The position numbers were made by a program, and so were the translations under genes. DNA of 64,000 nt from Terriglobia bacterium (GTDB taxonomy: Bacteria > Acidobacteriota > Terriglobia > Terriglobales > Acidobacteriaceae), in assembly GCA_020073385.1 (NCBI GenBank), contig JAIQFH010000025.1:62001-126000 (forward strand), given 5' to 3'. The notes beneath the pieces were generated by a model, which saw only the letters and a program-made list of their open reading frames with translations, had not been told where the DNA came from and ran no database searches. Shown in pieces: positions 15,382 to 24,160 of this stretch. The first letter of the stretch is position 1. Each line of letters opens with the position of its first letter.

Positions 15382-17124
15382 GTGGACAATAAGGCTATCG
15401 CCAACATTCTCTTCGAAACCGCCGACCTGCTCGAAATCGACGGACAGGATTCCTTCCGCATCCGCTCCTATCGCAACGCCGCGCAGGCCATCGAGAACCA
15501 CTCGCACCAGATCAAAGACATCATCAGCGATCCCAAGCAGGTGCTCGCCATCCCTGGCATCGGCAAAGGCATGCTCACCAACCTGCAGGAACTCTTCAAC
15601 ACCGGCAAGCTAGCCGTTCAAGCCGAATTGCTTGCGAAGTATCACCCCTCGATGCTGCAGTTGCTCAAAATTCAAGGCCTGGGCCCGAAGACCATCGCGC
15701 TGATATGGAGCGCCTACAAGGTCTGCGATGTCGATGGGGTCGAGAAACTTGCGCGCGAAGGTAAAATCCGCGAACTTCCCCGCATGGGAGAGAAGCACGA
15801 GGCCAAGCTCCTCAAGGCCATCGAAGACTATCGCCGCATCGGCGGCCGCTTCCTCATCGACGCCGCCGAGATCGAATGCGAAAAACTCACGGCCTACATC
15901 GAAAACTTCAAAGGTATCGACAAAATCACGCCCGCCGGATCCCTGCGCCGCGGCCGCGACACCGTCGGCGACCTCGACATCCTCGTCACCGGAACATCTT
16001 GCTGCACCGAGGCTGGACGCCAGGAAGCCATCGACTACGTTGCGAAATATCCACCGATCATGGACATCATCGCGCGCGGCGACAATAAAATCAGCTTCCA
16101 CCTGCGCGGCGGCATGCAGGTCGACGTTCGCCTGCTTCCGCCCGACTCCTTCGGCGCCGCCATGCAGTACTTCACCGGATCGAAGGCGCACAACGTCGCC
16201 CTCCGTCAGCGCGCCCTCAAGATGGGATACACCCTGAACGAGTACAGCCTCGCCACGTTGGAAGGCGAGAGACCGGTCGCGGGCAAAACCGAGGAAGAAA
16301 TCTACGCCAAGCTCAAGCTCGACTACATTCCGCCCGAGATGCGTGAAAACCTGGGCGAGATCGACCTTGCGCAAAATCATGCCTTGCCGCTGTTGATCAC
16401 CCAGGAAGACCTGCAGGGCGACGTGCACATGCACACCGTCGAAACCGATGGCCGCAACACCATCGAAGAAATGGCCCAAGCCGCCAAGGAACGCGGCTAC
16501 AAATACATGGCCATCACCGACCACTCCAAGAACTTGGCCTTCGCTAACGGCCTCGACGACAAGCGCGCCGTCGAACACATCGCACGCATTCGCGCCGCTG
16601 GCGAGAAGATCGACGGCATCACCATTTTCGCCGGAATCGAGGTTGACATTCTCGCCGACGGCGACCTCGACCTTTCCGACGACGTTCTCGCGCAGATGGA
16701 CATCGTGATCGCGAGCGTGCACTCCGTCTTCAATCAGGAACCAGCCAAGATGACCGACCGCCTCGTGAAGGCGATCTCCAATCCGAACACCTCGATCATC
16801 GGCCACCCCACAGGCCGAATCCTGCTGCGCCGTGATTCCTACGGCTTCGACATGCACGCCGTCCTAAGCGGCGCGGCCCAACACAAAGTCGCCATGGAAC
16901 TGAACGCTTATCCCGACCGCCTTGACCTCAACGACGCCAACCTCCGGCAGGCCAAGCAACACGGCGTGAAGATCGTCATCAACACCGATGCCCACCACAC
17001 CTCGCACATGGACAAAATCCGCTTCGGGATCCTGCAAGCCCGCCGCGCCTGGCTCACGAAAGACGACGTCCTGAACACCCTGCCCGCGTCAAAATTCGCC
17101 AAAGCGATGAAACACGCCCGGTAG
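15382..17124 (+). CDS. polX: PolX-type DNA polymerase/3'-5' exonuclease (PHP domain)
   Basis: A 580-residue family X polymerase used in DNA repair gap filling. In order it has an 8-kDa helix-hairpin-helix region (about 1-90, with IPGIGKGM at about 56), a fingers/palm nucleotidyltransferase site GSLRRGRDTVGDLDILV (about 186-202) with the catalytic Asp pair, and a C-terminal PHP phosphoesterase domain from DVHMHTVETDG (about 347) to NTDAHHTSHM. The PHP domain gives AP-endonuclease and exonuclease activity in bacterial PolX. The start is GTG 15382, without a clear ribosome site. It is a single gene. Confidence 0.95.
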   Translation: MDNKAIANILFETADLLEIDGQDSFRIRSYRNAAQAIENHSHQIKDIISDPKQVLAIPGIGKGMLTNLQELFNTGKLAVQAELLAKYHPSMLQLLKIQGLGPKTIALIWSAYKVCDVDGVEKLAREGKIRELPRMGEKHEAKLLKAIEDYRRIGGRFLIDAAEIECEKLTAYIENFKGIDKITPAGSLRRGRDTVGDLDILVTGTSCCTEAGRQEAIDYVAKYPPIMDIIARGDNKISFHLRGGMQVDVRLLPPDSFGAAMQYFTGSKAHNVALRQRALKMGYTLNEYSLATLEGERPVAGKTEEEIYAKLKLDYIPPEMRENLGEIDLAQNHALPLLITQEDLQGDVHMHTVETDGRNTIEEMAQAAKERGYKYMAITDHSKNLAFANGLDDKRAVEHIARIRAAGEKIDGITIFAGIEVDILADGDLDLSDDVLAQMDIVIASVHSVFNQEPAKMTDRLVKAISNPNTSIIGHPTGRILLRRDSYGFDMHAVLSGAAQHKVAMELNAYPDRLDLNDANLRQAKQHGVKIVINTDAHHTSHMDKIRFGILQARRAWLTKDDVLNTLPASKFAKAMKHAR

Positions 17125-17211
17125 CCGCAATGTGTTGAGCAAAATAGAAACGGGCTTTCCCTCGTGTGCCTTCGCGCCCTGTCACTGGCGCGCGATTCTC
17201 AGCAATGTCGT

Positions 17212-17262
17212 GAGCTTTTCTCCGCGTCCTCTGCGGAATTTCTCTGCGCCCTCAGCGGTTAT
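17212..17262 (+). repeat. Degenerate CTCTGCG/CAGCGG dispersed repeat (copy 2)
   Basis: GAGCTTTTCTCCGCGTCCTC then TGCGGAATTTCTCTGCGCCC and TCAGCGGTTA. Same family as 11090-11140. A CTTCGTG-like word (CTCGTGTGCCTTCGCGCC) precedes it at 17161. Confidence 0.7.
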
Positions 17263-17321
17263 TTCATCGCCCAGACGCCAGGTCACCCGAAACTCTCCCC
17301 GCAAGCGTAAAATCCCCCCAT

Positions 17322-17909
17322 ATGGATAATTCCATGCCGACGCCGCCCCCCACTCCACCACCCCCGGCCGCGCCTTCCGGCCCCACCATCAACATCGGCG
17401 AGGAATTCGGCACCGCCAAAAAGAGTCTCCCCTCGGGCAAGATCCTCGTCATCGCCATCATCGTGCTGGGCATCGTTGTCGCCTTCGTGTCGTTCCTAAA
17501 GCGAGCCAAGCCGCAAGCCTCCGGCACGCTCGACAACGTGGTTGCCGTGCAAATTCCGGGGCAGGACTCAACCATGGTCGCGCTCACCTTCACGCTTCAC
17601 AACTCCAGCGACAAGACCCTCTACGTCCACACTCTTCAGGCCTCAGTAAAGGCGCCCAACGTCCCAGACTCCACCGTCGACGCCGTCTCCGCCGTCGACT
17701 TCGACCGTTACTTCCAGGCGTTTCCGACTCTGAAGAACGGCTCGCAGCCGGCTCTCACGCCCGAAACCAAAATCCAGCCCGGAGAAACCACAGCCCGCAC
17801 TATCATCGTCGCCTTCCCCATGAATCTCGACGCCTTCAACCGCCGTCAGGTTCTGGCCGCGGTCATCTGGCCCTACGACCAGACCGTGCCCGTCGTTCTA
17901 AGCAAATAA
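17322..17909 (+). CDS. Membrane-anchored protein of unknown function
   Basis: A 195-residue protein with a proline-rich cytoplasmic N-terminus (residues 5-25), one transmembrane segment (about 43-60, ILVIAIIVLGIVVAFVSFL), and an extracytoplasmic beta-rich domain (LTFTLHNSSDKTLYV pattern, about 85-195) resembling an immunoglobulin-like fold. I do not recognise a family. A hairpin repeat follows the stop. Confidence 0.7.
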   Translation: MDNSMPTPPPTPPPPAAPSGPTINIGEEFGTAKKSLPSGKILVIAIIVLGIVVAFVSFLKRAKPQASGTLDNVVAVQIPGQDSTMVALTFTLHNSSDKTLYVHTLQASVKAPNVPDSTVDAVSAVDFDRYFQAFPTLKNGSQPALTPETKIQPGETTARTIIVAFPMNLDAFNRRQVLAAVIWPYDQTVPVVLSK

Positions 17910-17944
17910 AGCGACCCATACATCGGGACTAACCGCCTTCAAAG

Positions 17945-17964
17945 GGCGCGGCTTCAGCCGCGCC
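17945..17964. repeat. GGCGCGGCT/AGCCGCGCC palindrome
   Basis: A perfect 9-bp inverted repeat with a two-base loop in a CGCGGCTTCAGCCGCG context, 36 bases after the preceding stop. It is probably a dispersed repeat and lacks the T tract of a terminator. Confidence 0.6.
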
Positions 17965-18047
17965 GCTCAGTGCAAGTAACACTCCGGCTATAGCCGCTGA
18001 GGGACTCCTAACTTTTGATCGCTCTAGCCCTTGCGCGAACGTCCCGG

Positions 18048-19241
18048 ATGAGTTTCTATATCGGGATGACCCGATCCCATCTTCTCCGCTCTTTTGCATC
18101 GCTCTGTTTGCTCGCTTTCTTCCTTTCCCTCATCGCCTCCGCGGCCGAGCCACAGAAAGGTAAATATCTCCTCTACGTTGGCACCTACACCCAGGACGGC
18201 AGTACGAGCAAAGGCATCTACGCCTATCGCTACGATGCCACTACACAGGAGGTCACCTCTCTCGGCCTCGCAGCCGAGACCACGAACCCCTCATGGGTCG
18301 CCCTTCACCCCAACGGACGTTTTCTTTACGCCGTCAATGAAGTTCAAAACTACAACGGCCCCAACAGCGGCGGCGTGAGCGCGTTCGCCATCGATCGCGC
18401 AACCGGCAAGCTCACATTTCTGAACGAGGTCGCCTCCCGCGGCGCCGACCCCTGCTACATTACCGTCGACCAGTCAGGAAAGTATGTTCTCGTGGCCAAT
18501 TACACCGGCGGCAGCATTGCGGCCTTTCCGATATCAGACGATGGCAAGCTCGGAAGCGCCTCAGCCTTCATCCAGCACACCGGACACGGCTTGAATCCCA
18601 AGCGTCAGGAAGCCGCGCACGCCCACTCCATCGACCTCTCGCCCGACGAGCGCTTTGCCTTCGTCGATGATCTTGGCCTCGACCAGTTGCTCGTCTACAA
18701 GTTCGATAAATCAAAGGGATCACTCAAGCCCAACAATCCGCCTTTCGCCAAACTCGACGCCGGCGCCGGACCCCGTCACTTCGCGCTGCATCCCTCCGGA
18801 CAATTCGCTTATGTCGTATCCGAACTCGCATCCACGGTTACAGCCTTCTCCCTTCAGCTAAGGTCGGGGATGCTCCATCGCTTGCAGACCACCTCGACAT
18901 TGCCCGACGATTTCAAAGGCGAGAATGACGACGCCGAAGTCGAGGTTCACCCCTCCGGCAAGTTCCTTTATGCTTCGAACCGCGGACACGACAGCATCAC
19001 CGTCTTCGCCATCGACCCAGCCAAAGGCACGCTGACCCCGGTAGAGCACGCCTCGACGCAAGGCAAGACCCCGCGCAACTTCGCGATCGATCCCACAGGA
19101 ACTCTGCTCTTCGCCGAGAATCAGCAATCCAACAACATCGTCATCTTCCACATCGACCAAAATACAGGCAAGCTAACGCCCACGGGAAAAACCCTGGAAG
19201 TGGGCCAACCGGTCTGCGTGAAGTTCCTGAAGATCGACTAG
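18048..19241 (+). CDS. Exported lactonase-family seven-bladed beta-propeller protein
   Basis: A 397-residue protein from the ATG at 18048 (18066 is also possible; the open frame runs back to TTG 18015). The signal peptide is LLRSFASLCLLAFFLSLIASAAE. The mature part is the lactonase/6-phosphogluconolactonase propeller (PF10282), with repeated blade cores such as PSWVALHPNGRFLYAVNE, PCYITVDQSGKYVLVANY and PRNFAIDPTGTLLFAENQ. Cytoplasmic Pgl hydrolyses 6-phosphogluconolactone. Because this one is exported, that substrate is doubtful, and a periplasmic sugar-lactone or muconate-lactone role is equally open. Confidence 0.85.
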   Translation: MSFYIGMTRSHLLRSFASLCLLAFFLSLIASAAEPQKGKYLLYVGTYTQDGSTSKGIYAYRYDATTQEVTSLGLAAETTNPSWVALHPNGRFLYAVNEVQNYNGPNSGGVSAFAIDRATGKLTFLNEVASRGADPCYITVDQSGKYVLVANYTGGSIAAFPISDDGKLGSASAFIQHTGHGLNPKRQEAAHAHSIDLSPDERFAFVDDLGLDQLLVYKFDKSKGSLKPNNPPFAKLDAGAGPRHFALHPSGQFAYVVSELASTVTAFSLQLRSGMLHRLQTTSTLPDDFKGENDDAEVEVHPSGKFLYASNRGHDSITVFAIDPAKGTLTPVEHASTQGKTPRNFAIDPTGTLLFAENQQSNNIVIFHIDQNTGKLTPTGKTLEVGQPVCVKFLKID

Positions 19242-19287
19242 GTGTAGCCCCGGACGCCTCGTCCGGGGTTGCGCGCGGAGCGCGCAA
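19242..19287 (+). repeat. Two-hairpin palindromic element, copy E2
   Basis: The TGTAG prefix (19243), stem CCCCGGACG/CGTCCGGGG, then GCGCGC GGA GCGCGC (19271-19285). It starts one base after the lactonase stop codon. Copy E3 lies 50 bases on in the opposite orientation. Confidence 0.85.
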
Positions 19288-19334
19288 TTGGGCGGCCGAT
19301 GGTGTGGATTCTCTTAAGCCACTCTACGACCGGC

Positions 19335-19381
19335 GACGCTCGCTTCCGCTCGCGGGGCGGACGAGGCGTCCGCCCCTACAC
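19335..19381 (-). repeat. Two-hairpin palindromic element, copy E3 (inverted)
   Basis: Stem GGGGCGGACG (19354-19363) and CGTCCGCCCC (19367-19376) with the TGTAG end at the right. The flanking second module is a CGCTCGCTTCCGCTCGC direct repeat instead of a hairpin. Confidence 0.85.
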
Positions 19382-19392
19382 TCATAATCCCC

Positions 19393-19929
19393 TCACTGCT
19401 TCTTCTGAATAAATCTTCTTCGCACCAGATGCGTATTCGCGTCCGGCTTGATCTCGTCATACTTCAAACATGAGATCGATCCATCCACTTCGAGCACGGC
19501 CAACGCCACCTGATCGCAGCTATTGATCCCGTGTTCCCGCAGCGCCCGATGCAATTCATCCATGCTCACTCGTTCCCGCGCCATGTGCGACTGGATGATC
19601 TTTCCATCGTGTACAAGAAGAGATGGCTCCCCCTCGATCAGCCGCCGAAGGCGCCGGTTCGAACCAGAGACCCCAGCCACGCCGTAATTCAACACCAGCA
19701 GCGTGCAAGCAGCGACCGCGCCGCCCGCCAGCGACGTGTCGGGCCCGGTCATTGCATTTTGTACGGAGTTCGAGAGCAGGAGCAGCAGTGTGAGATCGAA
19801 CGGGGTCATTTGTCCGACCTCACGCTTGCCGCTTAAACGCACACCGATCAACACCAGCAGGTAAATGATCCCTGTGCGCAGCACGATCTGAAGCAGCACG
19901 TGCCCGCCCGGAAAGAACACTCCACTCAA
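19393..19929 (-). CDS. DUF421 (YetF/YcaP-like) membrane protein
   Basis: A 178-residue protein. Its N-terminal half has two to three transmembrane helices, with RLSGKREVGQMTPFDLTLLL (about 31-50), the family signature. Its C-terminal soluble domain has LLVHDGKIIQSHMARERVS and MDELHRALREHGI. Members such as YetF are spore or inner-membrane proteins without a firm biochemical role. Its start overlaps the end of the coiled-coil gene by four bases (19926-19929), so the two are translationally coupled. Confidence 0.88.
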   Translation of the reverse strand: MSGVFFPGGHVLLQIVLRTGIIYLLVLIGVRLSGKREVGQMTPFDLTLLLLLSNSVQNAMTGPDTSLAGGAVAACTLLVLNYGVAGVSGSNRRLRRLIEGEPSLLVHDGKIIQSHMARERVSMDELHRALREHGINSCDQVALAVLEVDGSISCLKYDEIKPDANTHLVRRRFIQKKQ

Positions 19930-20759
19930 TTCCCGTTCCCTGAAGTCGGAGCCGCCGTCACCGGTACCGGCGCACCCTTCGGTGTGCTCAGGTATCCCGT
20001 AGCTTTATTTTTATCTACCGTCCAGATCACAAGCTCAAAGAGCATGTGATCGCGTCCGGAGTAGAACTGAATCGGCTCGGCTACATTGCGATCCTTCTTC
20101 TCGATCGTCTTATCGTCCGATGTGACGTTCAGCGTAAACTTGCCCTTCTTGCTGTCCGTCTTCCTGAGTTGCAGGCTAACGGTCGAAACCGGCTGCGGCT
20201 TGGCGCCCTTCAGCAGCGTGAACTCGTAGTAATTGCGGTCGCCCTTGTGCTTCAAAGCCTCAAGATCCCCCCGGGTCGTCGCAATGAGTCCGCTCTGTAC
20301 CCCAAGGTCCCCGACAGCGCTTTGCAGCTTCGCCTTGGTCGCCTCCAGATCGGCCTTCGTGCTGGCAACATCAGTCTTCACTCCGCCAACGTCCGTCTTC
20401 ACTCCGGCGATGTCCCCGGAGACCGCGCTGATCTGCGCCTTCTGTTCCTGCTCCAGCCGCGCTGCCGCCGCCTTTTGCTCCGCCTGCAACTGGGCGGTGC
20501 GCTGGGCCAATTCCTTCTTCGTCATGCCGGCCTGCTGCGCCAGCGTTTCGCCCTCGGCCTCGGCGGTTTGCATGCGATTCTGCAGCTCTTTCACTTGCGC
20601 CTGGCTGCCGGCCAAATCGGCCGTCAGCTTTTCAAGCGCTATGTGCGTGGTGTAGTGAGCGTACCCGGCCGCTGCCACGACCAGTATGGCCACGATCAGC
20701 AGAATCCATTTCCCGGCGTTCGAGTGACTCTCTACGTGTATCTGTTCGCCCTCATCCAT
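19926..20759 (-). CDS. Single-pass membrane protein with long coiled coil
   Basis: A 277-residue protein with a cytoplasmic N-terminus, one transmembrane segment (about 18-37), a long alanine/lysine/glutamate coiled coil (about 42-165) with DVGGVKTDVASTKADLEAT heptads, and a C-terminal beta domain (about 170-265). The start is well supported by AGGAGGAAGTGT before ATG 20759. It is the first gene of a two-gene unit with DUF421. The function is not recognised. The coiled coil suggests an oligomeric envelope scaffold, which is inference. Confidence 0.8.
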   Translation of the reverse strand: MDEGEQIHVESHSNAGKWILLIVAILVVAAAGYAHYTTHIALEKLTADLAGSQAQVKELQNRMQTAEAEGETLAQQAGMTKKELAQRTAQLQAEQKAAAARLEQEQKAQISAVSGDIAGVKTDVGGVKTDVASTKADLEATKAKLQSAVGDLGVQSGLIATTRGDLEALKHKGDRNYYEFTLLKGAKPQPVSTVSLQLRKTDSKKGKFTLNVTSDDKTIEKKDRNVAEPIQFYSGRDHMLFELVIWTVDKNKATGYLSTPKGAPVPVTAAPTSGNGN

Positions 20760-20895
20760 ACACTTCCTCCTATGGAAAACAAAAGAATAGATTGCTGGGA
20801 TAGCTAATTGTTCAGCAGCAGAACCGAAGTGTCAATTGCCTCATAAGATGCAAACCGCAAGCAGTCAACGGATGCGCATCAACCCAAATCATAAC

Positions 20896-20943
20896 CCCTC
20901 AGCGCCCTCTGCGGGTTTTCTCAGCGATCTCCGCGGTCTAAGG
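20896..20943 (+). repeat. Degenerate CTCTGCG/CAGCGG dispersed repeat (copy 3)
   Basis: CCCTCAGCGCCCTCTGCGGG then TTTTCTCAGCGATCTCCGCG and GTCTAAGG. It lies between the coiled-coil gene and the membrane-TPR gene. Confidence 0.7.
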
Positions 20944-20978
20944 TTTGGCACTTTAGAGGCAGTACCCCTCTCGGGTAG

Positions 20979-23171
20979 CTACGGTTGCACGCGCAAAGCG
21001 TCCCGCAGCACCGGATCAGGATTGCGCCGGATCCCCTCCGCCTCTGCTCCCAGCCGCTTCTCCAACTGTAGCCGAGCCTGGGCCGCGCTAGCCGCTAGGC
21101 CCGACTTCGTCAGCGATTGACCCAACTTTTCGGATTTCACCATGCACGCATACGCCATCTTCGGTGGAAAGCCGGTCTCCTCCAGAAAGCGTCCATACGC
21201 GAACCAGTCCACCACACTCGCGTCCGTGTCTCCCGCGGCATCGTCCAATTCCAGCGCCCGCCGATACGATCGCCGCGCTTCATTCACCTTCCCCGCCTTC
21301 CCCAGCAACTGCGCCTCGTTCACATCTGCCACACTCTCCAGCTTCGCCTCCCCCGTCTGTTGTGCCAGCTTCTCCGCCATCTGATACGACTTCAGTGCGG
21401 CGTCGGGCTGCAACGATGAGACCTGGCATTCCGCCATCCGCAAGACGATTCCCACCAGTACATCCGGCGCTGGACGATCCTCCGGCCGCTGCGCAACCTT
21501 CTCCAGATAACTCCGATAATGCTCCCCCGCGTTTTGCGCCTTGCCCTCGCGATCCAATTCGTGCGCGAGATACAAATGCGCGAGAGATTGATTGGGGTCC
21601 GCCTTCAATGCACGGTCCCAGTCGGTCAGTGCCTCCTCCGCATGCCCGCGTTGCAGAGCCAGCAATCCCCGATCGACAAGCAGATTCGCATCTTTCGGCG
21701 CATATTTCAGCGAGGTCTCAGTCAACGTGAAAGCCTCGTCAAAACGCTTCTGGTCGAGAAGGAACTTCAGCAGCGCCTGTCGCGGAGCGGGATCCGCCGG
21801 ATTCGCAGCGATCGCCCGCCTCCACGCCGCCTCCGCCTCCTGTGGATTTCCCTCCTCCAGCTGCTTGCGCCCCAACCGCATCTGCAATTGGCTATCGAAT
21901 GAATCCAGCACCGCCGCCCGTTTCAAATCGTTGAGGTCATCACTATGCAAAGAGAGATAATGCCGCGCCTGATCGACCGTGCCCCAGGTCAGCAGCACCA
22001 GCGCCGCTCCGACCCGCAGCCTCACCGCGCCGACGCTGGCTCCCGTAACCCATCGCCACGCCGTCGAGAACCGGCCGCGCGCGTCGGCCATCGCGCTCGC
22101 AACCTGCTCTTTCGAATTGAGCAGCAGCGCCGCAATTCGCCCATCGCGCAGCTTCCAGATGGCGCCATCCAGAATGAAATGATGGATATTGACCAGAGAC
22201 GTGAAGATCAGAAAGCTCGTACTGAAGTCATGATGCAGCACCCGACTTGCCAGCCACGGACCGGGCACAAACAAGGCAATCCCGCCAACAATCAGCACCC
22301 CGAAATATGCCAGCGGACGCCAATTCCGTCCCACCTTCGCCTCATCACCAGACGCTTCGCGCCGCGCATAGTAACTTGTGATCCACAGATACTGCGCCGA
22401 ATGCATCACCGCAAGAACGCCCGAGCTATACCGCGTTTGCGGAATCTCCAGTCGCCTCAGCAGCGCAATCCCCGCTGGTACCAGGAACCACAACACTTGC
22501 GACGAGAACAATGTCAGAGAGGGCAGCAACCGCCGCCATCCCGTCTGCCGCGACAACTTCCACAATCCATACGCCGACAGCGCCACGAATCCCGCCCCGA
22601 GCACCATCTGCTCCCAGCGGCTAACTGTGGCAGGAATTCCCAGCGACACAAACAACGGATCGTTCGAATGTCCTGTATGGAACCCGAGAGACAGCATCAG
22701 ATACGACGCCACGAATGCCCCGTATAACGCCTGCCTCGTGCCCTTATCCGGATCCGCCCCCGCCCGCCGCGCGAACATCATGAGCAGCCCGTAGTTCTGC
22801 CCGCTGTAGTGCCACGGACTCCAGGTGATGTAAATCGTGAAAATCCAGGGCAGCAACTGTACCCAGAAATGCGAGAGCACCAGGGTCAGCAGAACTAATC
22901 CGGTGGTGTGCACCGTGAGGATGCGGTACTTCTCGAAATCCTCCGCGCGGTGATAGGCGCGATAGATCGTCGCCATGTAATGTGGATAGTTGAAGAACAA
23001 CGCCAGCGCGTAGAACGCCACCGACCAGGTCCGCGTGTTCGATGCGATCGTCCAGTAAGAAACCAGCAGCAGAGGCGCCGTCCAAGCCCCGCACCCCACA
23101 ATCAAATCGATCCACGGATTGTAGATCCATGCAATCGATGGCCGTTCGGTTTGTCGTTGGGATTTGCGCAT
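20979..23171 (-). CDS. Polytopic membrane protein fused to C-terminal TPR domain
   Basis: A 730-residue protein. The first 400 residues hold about ten hydrophobic helices, many with histidines near their ends: NYPHYMATIYRAYHR (about 62), HTTGLVLLTLVLSHFW, WSPWHYSGQNYG (about 118), FHTGHSND, MHSAQYLW and VNIHHFILDGA. The rest (about 430-730) is TPR-type helical repeats (RRAIAANPADPAPRQALLKF, DRALKADPNQSLAHLYLAHE). The histidine pattern recalls integral-membrane di-metal oxygenases, but none of the known histidine boxes is complete. I do not recognise the family. Confidence 0.75.
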   Translation of the reverse strand: MRKSQRQTERPSIAWIYNPWIDLIVGCGAWTAPLLLVSYWTIASNTRTWSVAFYALALFFNYPHYMATIYRAYHRAEDFEKYRILTVHTTGLVLLTLVLSHFWVQLLPWIFTIYITWSPWHYSGQNYGLLMMFARRAGADPDKGTRQALYGAFVASYLMLSLGFHTGHSNDPLFVSLGIPATVSRWEQMVLGAGFVALSAYGLWKLSRQTGWRRLLPSLTLFSSQVLWFLVPAGIALLRRLEIPQTRYSSGVLAVMHSAQYLWITSYYARREASGDEAKVGRNWRPLAYFGVLIVGGIALFVPGPWLASRVLHHDFSTSFLIFTSLVNIHHFILDGAIWKLRDGRIAALLLNSKEQVASAMADARGRFSTAWRWVTGASVGAVRLRVGAALVLLTWGTVDQARHYLSLHSDDLNDLKRAAVLDSFDSQLQMRLGRKQLEEGNPQEAEAAWRRAIAANPADPAPRQALLKFLLDQKRFDEAFTLTETSLKYAPKDANLLVDRGLLALQRGHAEEALTDWDRALKADPNQSLAHLYLAHELDREGKAQNAGEHYRSYLEKVAQRPEDRPAPDVLVGIVLRMAECQVSSLQPDAALKSYQMAEKLAQQTGEAKLESVADVNEAQLLGKAGKVNEARRSYRRALELDDAAGDTDASVVDWFAYGRFLEETGFPPKMAYACMVKSEKLGQSLTKSGLAASAAQARLQLEKRLGAEAEGIRRNPDPVLRDALRVQP

Positions 23172-23327
23172 GACGTTTCGGCCGCTCTTCGTTCCAACCG
23201 GGCCACAGTTTCGCGCTCGCAGGACATCAGAAATCCCGCGTGCAGCACTCCTCTGTGTGGCTTGACTCGAATTATAGGTGGGAAAATCGGGGACTCACGC
23301 TATTGCCCGGGTAACGAAGGTAACGCG

Positions 23328-24059
23328 CTATTTTGCCGGCTTATGCCCTAAAACATAGATCACCCACGGAGCAATCGTCGTCTCATTCACCCATGGATAC
23401 GGTTCCTCGGGCTTGCCGAGCGGCCTATAGCTCGCAACCACTTCCAGCCCACTACGCTCATAAAGCTCGCGGTATGATTCGTCCGTACAAAGGATGTCCT
23501 CGGCTGGCCTGCGATCCGCAAAATCGGTCGTGACAATCCTCACCACGTCGCCCGTTCGCGCCTTTCGATTCTCAGGGTAATCCTTCGTCGAGAACGAGGC
23601 CCATTCATGGGTATAAATCTCGGGCGAAGAAACAACGTTGACAAGCTTGCCGGAGGCGTTCAGCAGGGCTCCCAGATCGCGAAACAGCCGCATCTTGGTC
23701 AGGAAGCCGGAGATGTTGTCGAAGGTGAAAAGAGAAACAACCAGGTCGAAAGTCCCGCCCTCAAACCCGCTCAGATCGTCGTCTTTGATGAGACGGTAGT
23801 CCCCAGTCGGGTCCAACTCCTTCGCTTTGGCCACCATCTCCGGCGCGATGTCGACGCCAATCGTGTCGAATCCCAGTTGCCGGACAAATCTCGTCGACCG
23901 CCCCGTGCCGCAACCGAAATCAATCGCCTTCGTTCCCGAAACATGTCCGCGGATGATCTCAGGCAGGTCTCTAAAGACCAGATAATAAGTATTGCCAAGC
24001 TCGAGCTGAGCATATGCCGCCGCCCGCTTCGCGTCTTCATAGCAGTTGCTAAATGCCAT
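23328..24059 (-). CDS. Class I SAM-dependent methyltransferase
   Basis: A 243-residue protein. Motif I is AIDFGCGTGRSTRFV (residues 45-59), the acidic end of beta-2 is GVDIAPEM, and the post-motifs IKDDDLSGFEGGTFDLVVSL follow, as in Methyltransf_11/25 proteins. The start ATG 24059 has AAAGGGTCTTGC upstream. The substrate is unknown. The neighbours (transketolase and the membrane-TPR gene on the same strand) give no firm hint. Confidence 0.85.
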   Translation of the reverse strand: MAFSNCYEDAKRAAAYAQLELGNTYYLVFRDLPEIIRGHVSGTKAIDFGCGTGRSTRFVRQLGFDTIGVDIAPEMVAKAKELDPTGDYRLIKDDDLSGFEGGTFDLVVSLFTFDNISGFLTKMRLFRDLGALLNASGKLVNVVSSPEIYTHEWASFSTKDYPENRKARTGDVVRIVTTDFADRRPAEDILCTDESYRELYERSGLEVVASYRPLGKPEEPYPWVNETTIAPWVIYVLGHKPAK

Positions 24060-24160
24060 GCAAGACCCTTTCCGTTCGCCCGCTCCAAGGAGCTTGCCAG
24101 ATGTACTTGAAGGAAATCTGGGTCTGCGGCCCCAGAGTTATCCGCGCGCAGGCCAGGTGG

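Noticed and set aside
15610-16857. 415-codon open frame on the minus strand opposite polX
   Set aside because: It is an antisense shadow of a clearly conserved gene with high third-position G+C, without a ribosome site or family likeness.
18048-19241. Naming the lactonase-type protein as Pgl
   Set aside because: It has a signal peptide, whereas 6-phosphogluconolactone is cytoplasmic; only the fold is assigned.
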